The notes: generated by a model not told the origin, from the letters alone. A DNA stretch of 64,000 bases from Clostridiaceae bacterium (GCA_009911355.1 QXXE01000004.1:1-64000); one strand, 5' to 3'. Positions 49,423 to 57,244 are shown, counted from the first letter of the stretch. Numbers and translations are program-made.

Positions 49423-49484
49423 GGGACGCATTTTCAACTGGATGAATTAAATGTTCATTGTTTTGAAATTGCTGTTAGCGTCCC
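49423..49484 (-). ncRNA. free-standing stem-loop with TAACAGCAA motif (B)
   Basis: GGGACGC-TAACAGCAA-TTTCAA...TTGAAA-AT-GCGTCCC on the minus strand. Two helices (seven and six pairs) flank an asymmetric internal loop TAACAGCAA/AT. The outer stem and motif equal those of element A. It lies between the coiled-coil gene and tRNA-Ser. Confidence 0.55.
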
Positions 49485-49501
49485 AAAACAAAATGCTCGT
49501 T

Positions 49502-49828
49502 TTATTCAGTAGTTTCGCCGTCGCCGGCACCAGTAGTCTCCTCAGCATAATGCGGATTGAGGAGCTTAGAGAAATTGCTGATGATAGCCGCGTTGTTCTG
49601 ACGCTGTGTGGACATGGTTTCCTGTGTCTTTACAAGGTCGGCCATATAGGTGTCGATCTCGGTCATACCGTCGTCGATCTGCTGGTTGATGAGTTCCAGT
49701 CGAGAGATAGTGCGGGTTACGATTTCAACCGCATCGTCCGCCTGCCGTTCCAGTCGGTTAATTTCCTGCTGCTTTTCCCTCAGAATGTCATGTGAACTGG
49801 AAGAGGTAGTCTTCTTTCCAAAAGCCAT
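49502..49828 (-). CDS. coiled-coil protein
   Basis: 108 residues. Ser/Lys-rich start (MAFGKKTTSSSSHDILREKQ), a long heptad-like helix (INRLERQADDAVEIVTRTIS, RLELINQQIDDGMTEIDTYM) and an acidic tail. Thirteen bases behind the SPFH gene, so the same operon. Unknown partner function in the SPFH set. Confidence 0.65.
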   Translation of the reverse strand: MAFGKKTTSSSSHDILREKQQEINRLERQADDAVEIVTRTISRLELINQQIDDGMTEIDTYMADLVKTQETMSTQRQNNAAIISNFSKLLNPHYAEETTGAGDGETTE

Positions 49829-49841
49829 ATTGCTCTCCTCC

Positions 49842-50774
49842 TTAATTCATGCCGGGGATGGATACGATAGCGTTAGAACCAGACACCGTAGGCATCTTAC
49901 CATCCCACTGTTCGTATTTGATCTTCTCAATCAGCTCAGGAGTGAGAGAGGAAGCAATTTCACGGTTAGCCTGAGCCTCTGCCTCTGCCGCAATCCGAAC
50001 AACTTCCGCCTCGGCATTCGCTTTAACGATAGCAGTCTCTGCTTGAATCTCAGCGGCCTCCTTATCCTTCTGTGCCTGAATCATAGCGACTTCCTTGTCT
50101 TTGTTAGCCTGGATTTTGGCGGTCTGAGCCTCAATATTTGCCAGTTCCAGTTCCTGCTGGGCAGTTACTTTCTTCTGAATAGCCGCTGCCGTTTCAGAAT
50201 CCACGGAGATGTCAGTAAAGTTCACCGTATCAATGATAATGCCGTACTTGTCAAACTTCTCCTTAAGGTACAAATCCAGCTCCGCATTGATAGCTGTACG
50301 CTTATCGCCGAAGATGTCCGTAACGGGATAGTTGGCGCTGACCTCCTGTGTCCATGCGATAATCTTGGGCTTAATAAAAGTATCCTTGATTTCCTCGCCA
50401 GACTTACCCTTAAAGGTAACAAATGTGCTTGCTACACGTGCCTCATCAAAGCGGTAGGAGAACTCCAGATTAACCCGAACTGTTTTTCCATCCGATGTGG
50501 GGATACTGAAACTCTCGTCGTTCTTGCTGTCGCCCTTGTCGTCGGATGTCAGGTAGCTTTGCTCAATACCGATAGAATAGGTTGTAACCTTCTTGGTGGG
50601 CGCTACCAAATGCCAGCCCTGGGATAGAACCTCGCCGTCCACACCTCCGTTCATGTTGTAAACCACTCCGACATAACCTGCCGGTACACGGCTGGTACAC
50701 AGCAGCGCCAGAATGATACCGCCAAAAATTAGGACGGCCAGAACAATCGCTCCGATGAAACCTTTCTTTCTCAT
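49842..50774 (-). CDS. SPFH/band-7 (prohibitin-like) membrane protein
   Basis: 310 residues. One N-terminal membrane helix (GAIVLAVLIFGGIILALLC), SPFH domain with RVPAGYVGVVYNMNGGVDG, WHLVAPTKKV and VNLEFSYRFDE. Then a long Ala/Glu/Lys coiled-coil (EAQTAKIQANKDKEVAMIQA). SPFH proteins form rings at the membrane and modulate proteases or lipid domains; phage versions are thought to protect the host membrane or act in lysogeny. Intact. Confidence 0.9.
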   Translation of the reverse strand: MRKKGFIGAIVLAVLIFGGIILALLCTSRVPAGYVGVVYNMNGGVDGEVLSQGWHLVAPTKKVTTYSIGIEQSYLTSDDKGDSKNDESFSIPTSDGKTVRVNLEFSYRFDEARVASTFVTFKGKSGEEIKDTFIKPKIIAWTQEVSANYPVTDIFGDKRTAINAELDLYLKEKFDKYGIIIDTVNFTDISVDSETAAAIQKKVTAQQELELANIEAQTAKIQANKDKEVAMIQAQKDKEAAEIQAETAIVKANAEAEVVRIAAEAEAQANREIASSLTPELIEKIKYEQWDGKMPTVSGSNAIVSIPGMN

Positions 50775-50791
50775 AGTGTTTTTTACCTCCG

Positions 50792-50959
50792 TTAGTTTTT
50801 ATTTGCTGTGTCGTCTTCACTGGAATCTTCCTCGTCCATTGCGTCTTTCGCATCTTTCCAAACCCGACCGACAAGCCGACCGAGCGGCCTAAATACGAAT
50901 GATAGCAGCACCCACAGCACAGCCGCTAACACAAAGACCAGGAAAATGAATACCGGCAT
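50792..50959 (-). CDS. small membrane protein
   Basis: 55 residues starting MPVFIFLVFVLAAVLWVLLS, one membrane helix and a charged tail rich in Asp/Glu. The ATG at 50959 follows the G8 run (50966-50973), which acts as the ribosome site. A longer frame from 50980 also exists. First gene of the SPFH operon, with leader copy 13 right upstream. Confidence 0.6.
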   Translation of the reverse strand: MPVFIFLVFVLAAVLWVLLSFVFRPLGRLVGRVWKDAKDAMDEEDSSEDDTANKN

Positions 50960-50965
50960 CTCTAC

Positions 50966-50973
50966 CCCCCCCA
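50966..50973 (+). repeat. C8 tract (coding G8) at a ribosome site
   Basis: Eight C; on the minus strand a G8 run 6 bases before an ATG. Its length could change translation. Confidence 0.6.
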
Positions 50974-50984
50974 TAAGCATACAT

Positions 50985-51004
50985 TGATTTTGTTCGTTAT
51001 TATG
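50985..51004 (-). promoter_or_regulatory. conserved leader motif, copy 13
   Basis: Minus-strand GCATAATAACGAACAAAATCAATG. A CCTAAAGCGGC-GAAA-GCCGTTTTAGG hairpin (51010-51035) lies just upstream. Confidence 0.65.
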
Positions 51005-51009
51005 CTAAT

Positions 51010-51035
51010 CCTAAAACGGCTTTCGCCGCTTTAGG
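51010..51035 (-). terminator. hairpin at the end of the MrpR-like gene
   Basis: CCTAAAGCGGC-GAAA-GCCGTTTTAGG, eleven pairs with one or two wobbles. There is no T run, so it may be a weak terminator or a stabilising end. It overlaps the last codons of the upstream gene. Confidence 0.5.
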
Positions 51036-51972
51036 AGAATAGCTGTTTGTACAGCGTATAGTCCCGTATCCGTTCACGAAGACGCTTGCCAGGATCTGCC
51101 TTGTTTTGCTTCTGAGTAAAATCCTCACAGAATACATTGGCTGCAAACTCAGGATCGCTCAAATCAAAATTGTTGTTTTCACATTCCAGCATATACGCTC
51201 GATAGAATATACCAGACTGACGAGCAGTATCGAACCGCAAAGAGTAGGTGTGATCCATCACCTTATCCATTCGACTGAGACTGGCCCGCATTTGAAAGAC
51301 GCTTACTTGGTGGCTATCCTCAGTCCGAATCAGATAATCCGAATACATATACTTTCGGAAAATAATCCCTCTACCTTTTGTGTTGAACCCCTCAGCGTCC
51401 CGCAGACGAACCAACAAGTCTGTCAAGAAATAGGGCATCTCAATTTTCTGACCATTCAGTATAATTCCGTCTTCCAGAACAGCTGTTTTGGGAAGCGTCA
51501 GAACCTGTTCCTCAGTCAATCCATACCAGGCCAAATAGAGAACGGCACTGGGTACATCGTACATCGTCTCGTCCACTCGATCCGCAGCTTTGACCGTATC
51601 CTCGATCGCTTCGCGCAGATGATTGAGATTTTTGAAGTAACGGATACGGTCTGTCCCGCCCTTGATGCTCAAATCGTCCGCTGTAATACCAGCTAAAATA
51701 GTTTCGTGTTCAGCTGGTAACGCTCCGCGTGCAATCAGATATCGGATATAGAATACAACAACCTTTTTGTCATTGTAAAAAGTGCTGGAACAGCGGGCTA
51801 ACGCAAAGTTAAACAGTGCGATATATTCCTCTCTGGTGTATCCATCGTCAAGAGTTTTACCGATGCTCTCCTCAAACGCTCTAACTTTGTTCCAAGTCTT
51901 GGTGAAGTGCTTCGGGTGAGAGAAAGAGGTATAACCTCCATCGGCATCCTCAAAAAATTGTGTTCGGTTCAT
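51031..51972 (-). CDS. integrase-fold protein, MrpR/YopR-like lytic-cycle repressor candidate
   Basis: 313 residues starting MNRTQFFEDADGGYTSFSHP. N-terminal SAM-like core-binding region (FTKTWNKVRAFEESIGKTLD) and a C-terminal half like the tyrosine-recombinase fold, but without the catalytic R-H-R-Y set. This is the layout of MrpR (YopR), the main repressor of Bacillus phage SPbeta. Position next to the ImmR/ImmA switch fits. The start at 51972 follows GGAGGGCACC. Assignment by pattern; the protein could also be an inactive recombinase. Confidence 0.6.
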   Translation of the reverse strand: MNRTQFFEDADGGYTSFSHPKHFTKTWNKVRAFEESIGKTLDDGYTREEYIALFNFALARCSSTFYNDKKVVVFYIRYLIARGALPAEHETILAGITADDLSIKGGTDRIRYFKNLNHLREAIEDTVKAADRVDETMYDVPSAVLYLAWYGLTEEQVLTLPKTAVLEDGIILNGQKIEMPYFLTDLLVRLRDAEGFNTKGRGIIFRKYMYSDYLIRTEDSHQVSVFQMRASLSRMDKVMDHTYSLRFDTARQSGIFYRAYMLECENNNFDLSDPEFAANVFCEDFTQKQNKADPGKRLRERIRDYTLYKQLFS

Positions 51973-52092
51973 GGTGCCCTCCATTTCCCTCTAACGATCT
52001 CTCATGCCATTATACTACCACAAGTTTCTGCCGTTGTCAATAGCAAATAACAAAATCATTGAAAATTTTTTGGGGGAGGAGCGCCAGCCTGC

Positions 52093-52533
52093 TTATTCCA
52101 GCAATCGACGGGAAAGATATGCCCTTTCCTGAATAGGCAACGCCATCAGCGGTTTCAGCAGTCGGCGATAATCGGCGGCGACTTGCCTCCATCCCATATA
52201 GTTGGCCTGCTCGAAGCCCAGCCAATAGGTATCAAGCCCTGTATCCTGTTGGTTGAAAAACTGATCCAGTAGGGTCATAATTTCTTGATTGGTTGCCTCC
52301 ATAGGCCGGCGGAACTGCTTGCCATTTCTCTCAACTACCAGAGCCAACATAGCGCCCTGGATAGGCTGAACATTTACCTGGAGGAAAGCGCTGGATACCG
52401 AGGACATTTGCTCCGGAAGAGTGCCACTGTACGGGAGCATGATATCCTGTGAATTTGCACTATGCAGTTTGATTGCACCGGTATCCAGCTCAAAACCACC
52501 GAAATCTTCCACCAGGCTATTGACGATTCTCAT
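52093..52533 (-). CDS. hypothetical protein under the leftward switch promoter
   Basis: 146 residues starting MRIVNSLVEDFGGFELDTGA. Beta-rich with one helix (TNQEIMTLLDQFFNQQD). First gene transcribed from the leftward immunity-region promoter, so it may be a Cro-like or early regulator, but no DNA-binding motif is evident. The start at 52533 follows GGAGGAGTGCAAT. Confidence 0.55.
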   Translation of the reverse strand: MRIVNSLVEDFGGFELDTGAIKLHSANSQDIMLPYSGTLPEQMSSVSSAFLQVNVQPIQGAMLALVVERNGKQFRRPMEATNQEIMTLLDQFFNQQDTGLDTYWLGFEQANYMGWRQVAADYRRLLKPLMALPIQERAYLSRRLLE

Positions 52534-52564
52534 ATTGCACTCCTCCAATTTTTATAGTTTTGGG

Positions 52565-52593
52565 TTGACATACCCGAAAGTATGTGATATACT
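52565..52593 (+). promoter_or_regulatory. rightward promoter of the immunity operon
   Basis: Perfect TTGACA (52565-52570), 17-base spacer, TATACT (52588-52593). The spacer contains CATAC-CCGAAA-GTATG. It would drive immR-immA. Confidence 0.8.
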
Positions 52594-52601
52594 ATCCTCG
52601 A

Positions 52602-52682
52602 TATCACGAATAGTTTCGTGTCTGGTGATTACTATACCAGCATTTTCTCGTGATGTCAAGTGGTTTTCACGATTTTTTTCGT
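52602..52682. promoter_or_regulatory. operator region with repeated CACGA/TCGTG palindromes
   Basis: Half sites TCACGA and TCGTGA recur: CACGAA-TAG-TTTCGTG (52606-52620), TCGTGA (near 52648), TTCACGA...TCGTGA (52666-52682). They lie between and over the two facing promoters, where ImmR would bind. Confidence 0.65.
52631..52659 (-). promoter_or_regulatory. leftward promoter facing the immunity promoter
   Basis: Minus strand TTGACA (52654-52659), 17-base spacer, TATAGT (52631-52636). It faces the rightward promoter, so the two transcripts overlap at their starts. Confidence 0.8.
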
Positions 52683-52716
52683 GACTTTGCAGATTTTTCT
52701 GTTTGGGGGTTGTGTT

Positions 52717-53082
52717 ATGGACTCTATCATTTTTACGAGAATTAAAGATTTGTGCGCTGAAAACGATATCACAGTCAACAAACTGGAAACCGAACTTGGT
52801 ATGAGCCAGTATTCTATTGGCAGGTGGAAAAACGCTACCAGCCCGACAATCGAAAAAATTTCCAAGATTGCAAAATATTTTGATGTTTCTATTGACTATC
52901 TCGTGGGCGCTACCGACATCCGCACACCTATTGATACTGTTATGTGCGATCAAGACTTTGTTTCCCTGCAACGCGCCAGAGAACGGATGACAGATCGGGA
53001 CAAGAGCCGCATGATGGCAATGCTGAAGGTTGGTTTTGACTACGCATTTTCTGATGAAAAGTCCGATAAATCGGACACCTGA
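52717..53082 (+). CDS. immR: XRE-family repressor, ImmR/CI-like
   Basis: 121 residues starting MDSIIFTRIKDLCAENDITV. HTH helix pair NKLETELGMSQYSIGRWKNATSP at residues 20-42, then the typical PTIEKISKIAKYFDVSIDYL and a variable tail. DNA-binding repressor expected to hold the element in the lysogenic state. The start is the ATG at 52717 after GGGGGTTGTGTT. First of only two plus-strand genes in the window, followed by a metalloprotease as in ICEBs1. Confidence 0.85.
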   Translation: MDSIIFTRIKDLCAENDITVNKLETELGMSQYSIGRWKNATSPTIEKISKIAKYFDVSIDYLVGATDIRTPIDTVMCDQDFVSLQRARERMTDRDKSRMMAMLKVGFDYAFSDEKSDKSDT

Positions 53083-53146
53083 TATGTTATACTGAGTTCT
53101 CCAACATGGAGAGTCTGTCATTTTCCAGTTAGGAGGGGAGGTCTAA

Positions 53147-53746
53147 ATGGTCAGAACGGCATTTATACAGCGCAAGGTGTTGGAATTATATCAGCTTATG
53201 GATACCATTTCCTATCCTATTCAACCGCAAAAGATTATCCCTTGTATCCCCAAAAGCTGCCGTATCCTTACCTATCAAACAATGGCCGAACTGAATCGCT
53301 GTTCTATCCGTGATATTGCTATCATGTGTAAAAGCAACTCCGGTGCGACCCATCATGATGTGGAACAGAACAGATATTTGATTCTCTATAACGCATCCAT
53401 GAATCAGGGTAGGATTTTGTGGACACTCTGCCATGAAGTTGGTCATATCTGTATTGGCCATCTTGAAACGATTGAGGAGGCTGAAATTGCCTATACGGAT
53501 TGGCGGGAGCCATACGATCAGTTTGAAAGCGAGGCTGATTACTTCGCATGGAATATGATTGCTCCACTACCGATTATGCGCGAAATGGGCATCCGTACCG
53601 TTACGGAGATTCAAACTGTGTTTGGCCTATCATCCCAAGCTGCGGCACTTCAATATGACCGATACACAAAATGGTGCCGAAGCCACATAAAAACTGCGTG
53701 GGAAAACAATATGTTACGAGAGTTCCGCACTAAGCACAAATGTTGA
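53147..53746 (+). CDS. immA: ImmA/IrrE-type metalloprotease
   Basis: 199 residues. Zinc-binding HEVGHICIGH (HExxH, around residue 97-106) with downstream Glu in FESEADYFAWNMI. In ICEBs1 and related phages ImmA cleaves ImmR when DNA is damaged or a signal is present, which releases the genes for excision. It follows immR by about 65 bases, after AGGAGGGGAGG. Confidence 0.88.
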   Translation: MVRTAFIQRKVLELYQLMDTISYPIQPQKIIPCIPKSCRILTYQTMAELNRCSIRDIAIMCKSNSGATHHDVEQNRYLILYNASMNQGRILWTLCHEVGHICIGHLETIEEAEIAYTDWREPYDQFESEADYFAWNMIAPLPIMREMGIRTVTEIQTVFGLSSQAAALQYDRYTKWCRSHIKTAWENNMLREFRTKHKC

Positions 53747-53754
53747 CCACAGGA

Positions 53755-53776
53755 GCCGCCCTCTTTCGAGGGCGGC
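53755..53776 (+). terminator. rho-independent terminator of the immunity operon
   Basis: GCCGCCCTC-TTTC-GAGGGCGGC, nine perfect GC-rich pairs, followed by five T. Ends plus-strand transcription between immA and the opposing leftward genes. Confidence 0.92.
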
Positions 53777-53783
53777 TTTTTCT

Positions 53784-54092
53784 TCACGCCCGAAACACAA
53801 TAGACTCCTTTTGAGGTGCCATTTGATGATACACCTCCTGTATAGCCTCCCACAACTGATCTTCCGTACAATATTTCATATATTCCTGATGTGCGTACTC
53901 AGCACGCTCCTCATGATTCAACTTCCGATATTCGTACAGATCTCTTACTTGAGCCGCTATGCTGATAGGCTTTCGCTTTCGGAACGGCGTGATATAGATG
54001 TCCTCAATCCTATATGTGCAGTTTCCGTGATAATCCAACATTGTTCTAACAACGATTTCAACACGTTCCTTTTTCTCGTTTATAAATGTCAT
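53784..54092 (-). CDS. hypothetical protein
   Basis: 102 residues starting MTFINEKKERVEIVVRTMLD, with a beta N-terminal half and a helical C-terminal half (YEYRKLNHEERAEYAHQEYM). Start ATG at 54092 after GAGGTGTCAAT. Just downstream of the methyltransferase-helicase, so maybe a partner. No family recognised. Confidence 0.6.
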   Translation of the reverse strand: MTFINEKKERVEIVVRTMLDYHGNCTYRIEDIYITPFRKRKPISIAAQVRDLYEYRKLNHEERAEYAHQEYMKYCTEDQLWEAIQEVYHQMAPQKESIVFRA

Positions 54093-54105
54093 ATTGACAC
54101 CTCTA

Positions 54106-57100
54106 TTATTCAATCTTTTGTTCACCCCAAGCGATGTAGGACTTTCCATCCTCATCCACCTCACGAGACATGAGGAGGCTCATCAAATCGTAGTCCACGC
54201 CGAATCTGTCATAAATCTCGTCCAAATCGACATCCTGCCCTTTCATGAAGAGGTTCAGCTTTTCTTTGGAAAGAACCATCTGCATCTGATTTGACTCAAT
54301 GCTTCCAGCGTGTGTAATGAAATAGATATCCTTCCAGTCCGTTGAAGTAAAGCGGACAAACCGCATATAAAACTGGCTCATCCGAGCGTTGTTGTAGTGC
54401 AACTCTGGAATCAATATCTTATTCACGAACTCAAAGTTGACGGAGGAGGGGAGGCACTGCTGCGTGCAAAGCAGAATGCCATTCCCACTGTCCTTGAGCG
54501 TCTGTTTCAGCTTTCGGCGTCCGGCCAGTGTAGTCGTGCTGCCAGTAACTACAAACAATGGACGGTCTGGGAAACATCGGCGAATCTCATCTGCATATGC
54601 GGCCACAACATTCTTGTGACGAACACCAATCACCACGATCTCATTTTTCCACCCATCCAGCATGGAGCAGACTTTTTCTATCTTGGTTGGTGTCTTGTCG
54701 CTGTTATACTCTTCCACAGTGTTGGGCGCAGCAGAAATTCTAAGTAGTAAAGTAATCTGCTGAATCAACGCCATCATGCTGTCCTTACGGCTGTTACCAG
54801 TAAGAGCAAAGTAGCGCTGCCGCATGAAATAAAACTCCTCCACCGCTTTCTTATAAACCGCTTGTTCCGCAAGGGAAAAAGAAACCTGCACCTGATGAAT
54901 ACGACGGATCTCTTTTCCGGTGATTTCCGCAAACGTCCGAGTAATGACGGAATAGGACAGAATTTTGTTTAGTGCCTCAGCGTTGAAAATATCCTGGTTT
55001 TTCTTACCCACTCCAAAAACTGTAATTTTCTCCGGCAGATGGGACTCAGCAAAGAGTGTGTAACCTGGTTTATAGGCGGGGATGGGTTTTCCATAGAAGG
55101 GGTTGTTTGAAATGCTCAAATAGTCCTTGCCATCGCTACCCTTCTCGTAATAATAGAGCGAATCCGCCCAGGATATCATGTTGTAAGAGTTGTTGTAGAG
55201 CAGTTCCAACTGAGGAGCACTCTCCGAAATATTGTTGCGGGTAACGGTGCCGGTCATTGCCAGCTTAAAACGCACTTTCCGAAAGCAATCCAGCACAGCC
55301 TTAGTACGCTTGCTGTTAGGGTTAGTCATCTCGTCCGATTCATCAAAGACCAGGCAAACATTTCTGTTCCTAATTTTGATGTGGCGTTTAACTTGTTTCC
55401 GATACTTGGAAAGCATATTCAAAGTGATAATGACGAACTCTCCATCCTGCACTGTGTTCAAATCAGCAAGGTTACGGATCATTCGATAGTTGGTCATGCC
55501 ATAATTCTTGAATACCAAATCCCAGTTATTCTTGATGGAGATAGCTGTTGATACTACCCAGACATTCCTTGCCCCTTGGTGTTCCATCCGATACCGGCCA
55601 GCAGAGATACCAGCCAGCGTCTTACCGCCACCCTGTTCCCACTGCAGCAGGTGATAGTGCTTTTGAAGTACAAGGTTCAAATCGTGGCGTTGGATTTCAT
55701 TGAGGTATATCCATTCTTCGTTTTCCTGATCGTAAACGGTAAACTCCGACAGAAAACGGGCAATCTCAGCGTTCTCCTCCATATCCGCAAAAGGCTTTGT
55801 TTCCCGTTCATAATTTCTCTGCTTACGCCGAATGAGGCGGGCAAAAGGCTCCAATCCCGTATTTTCTACCTGTCCCGAAGCGAGAGCGTAAAAAGGGATA
55901 GGCTCTTTCATATCTGGGGTCATGGTCTGCCGAGCTTTTTTACTGTATCCTTTGTGGATCAGTCCGCTGTCCTGCTTGACCAGCCGCACGATATCACGGT
56001 CGGGCTTTCTGTTCTGAGAGCGGATAACTCGACGAAGGTAGGCCAAAACCTTGGGCTGGGTAATGCGGATTTTTGCCCACTCTTCATACTTCATTCCGTC
56101 TGGCTGTTTCTGATTTTCAAAACGGTAAAGATATTCCTGGCATTTCGCATATTTGTCTACCAGTTTGGGATTGTTCTTAATGTGGTACAACATTTTCTGT
56201 ACCTGATAATGAAAATCATCTTCGTTTTCACCACGAGATACCAGCTTAACACGGGTGCGCTCTGAAGACATCCGCTCCTTTGCTTGTTTGATAATTGCCT
56301 CCTGAACCACATCGAGCAGGTCGCTGGCGTGCTCCATACTGGAAATGTTGAACCAATTAGCGGTATTCAGCTCATATTGGTTTCCAGTCTCCTCATCGGT
56401 CAGCTTGCGCTGCCAAAAGAGAATTTTAGTGGCATAGTCCTCTACACCCAAGGACTTAAAAGCGTCTTTCTGGACTGAAACCTGCCCTAAGAAGCTGAAC
56501 AACTTCTCCAGTTCATTCCGCTTGGCACTGTCCAAATAATCATCAGCCAGAAAAGAGGCAGGAACGACGATAGCCATAATCCCCAAGGGCTTTAACAGCT
56601 GGGCGGCTTTCAGGCAGTAGTACATCTGAGAAATGATTTCCCCCTGTGGTGTGTCCCATTTCAGATTAAACGGCGGATTTCCCACGATGTAGTCAAAACG
56701 CATATCTGGCTCGTAGAAACGGATATCCTTGTGTTCCAGATTTGCGGTAGGGTAGAGGTAATGCGCTACCTTGTGAGATTTGATATCCAGCTCGCACCCA
56801 TAGAAGTTTGCCTCTACTGGCATATAGTTACAAAAGTTAGCAATTCCAGAAGTGAGATCAGCCACAGTCTCTCCCATTCCAACGCCCAGCACATTCATGA
56901 TGAACTGGCACAGAACTGGAGGGGTAAAAAATTGGCCGTTTTCGATTTCTTTCTTAGCCTCAGAGAACTCGTAATAGTTGGCGAAATCAGAACGCTTCAG
57001 GCCATGCAGCCCACCGTCCCCAGTGTAGGCGTTGAAAATATCCTCACGGGTAATTCCCTCACGCTCCGCCAGATCCTGATCGACAAGGTAGAGAATCTTT

Positions 57101-57159
57101 TCATTCAGTTCCTGACGGGCCTCCTGTGGGATTCTCTCATTGTGAAACGTGTATTTCAT
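54106..57159 (-). CDS. DNA methyltransferase-Snf2 helicase fusion
   Basis: 1017 residues. The first 300 form an N6-adenine methyltransferase: FFTPPVLCQFIMN, ETVADLTSGIANF (motif I) and catalytic YIVGNPPFNLKW. The remainder is a Snf2/DEAD-like helicase: QWEQGGGKTLAGIS (Walker A), CLVFDESDEMTN (motif II), KLAMTGTVTRN (motif III), and FYMRFVRFTS (motif VI-like). Such giants protect incoming phage DNA or process it at entry (DarB-like). The start is the ATG at 57159 after AAGGTGGTGACTG; an apparent 24-codon extension is really the leader. Confidence 0.88.
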   Translation of the reverse strand: MKYTFHNERIPQEARQELNEKILYLVDQDLAEREGITREDIFNAYTGDGGLHGLKRSDFANYYEFSEAKKEIENGQFFTPPVLCQFIMNVLGVGMGETVADLTSGIANFCNYMPVEANFYGCELDIKSHKVAHYLYPTANLEHKDIRFYEPDMRFDYIVGNPPFNLKWDTPQGEIISQMYYCLKAAQLLKPLGIMAIVVPASFLADDYLDSAKRNELEKLFSFLGQVSVQKDAFKSLGVEDYATKILFWQRKLTDEETGNQYELNTANWFNISSMEHASDLLDVVQEAIIKQAKERMSSERTRVKLVSRGENEDDFHYQVQKMLYHIKNNPKLVDKYAKCQEYLYRFENQKQPDGMKYEEWAKIRITQPKVLAYLRRVIRSQNRKPDRDIVRLVKQDSGLIHKGYSKKARQTMTPDMKEPIPFYALASGQVENTGLEPFARLIRRKQRNYERETKPFADMEENAEIARFLSEFTVYDQENEEWIYLNEIQRHDLNLVLQKHYHLLQWEQGGGKTLAGISAGRYRMEHQGARNVWVVSTAISIKNNWDLVFKNYGMTNYRMIRNLADLNTVQDGEFVIITLNMLSKYRKQVKRHIKIRNRNVCLVFDESDEMTNPNSKRTKAVLDCFRKVRFKLAMTGTVTRNNISESAPQLELLYNNSYNMISWADSLYYYEKGSDGKDYLSISNNPFYGKPIPAYKPGYTLFAESHLPEKITVFGVGKKNQDIFNAEALNKILSYSVITRTFAEITGKEIRRIHQVQVSFSLAEQAVYKKAVEEFYFMRQRYFALTGNSRKDSMMALIQQITLLLRISAAPNTVEEYNSDKTPTKIEKVCSMLDGWKNEIVVIGVRHKNVVAAYADEIRRCFPDRPLFVVTGSTTTLAGRRKLKQTLKDSGNGILLCTQQCLPSSVNFEFVNKILIPELHYNNARMSQFYMRFVRFTSTDWKDIYFITHAGSIESNQMQMVLSKEKLNLFMKGQDVDLDEIYDRFGVDYDLMSLLMSREVDEDGKSYIAWGEQKIE

Positions 57160-57171
57160 ACAGTCACCACC

Positions 57172-57192
57172 TTGATTTTGTTCGTTATTATA
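57172..57192 (-). promoter_or_regulatory. conserved leader motif, copy 14 (methyltransferase-helicase)
   Basis: Minus-strand TTATAATAACGAACAAAATCAAGG with a perfect TATAAT. It stands 12 bases before the ATG and settles the start of the giant gene. Confidence 0.7.
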
Positions 57193-57244
57193 AGAAGTTG
57201 TGGATGGAGGCTTTTGAGTGGAGTCCTCCAAGAACCACGCCCCT

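Noticed and set aside
48569-49445. Plus-strand frames reading like VGLEPTT or RVGLEPTR
   Set aside because: These are the well-known antisense translation of tRNA T arms and are not proteins.
57160-57231. 24-codon N-terminal extension of the methyltransferase-helicase
   Set aside because: It translates the leader motif (AACGAACAAAATCAA) and contains the TATAAT box; the real ATG lies behind a good ribosome site.
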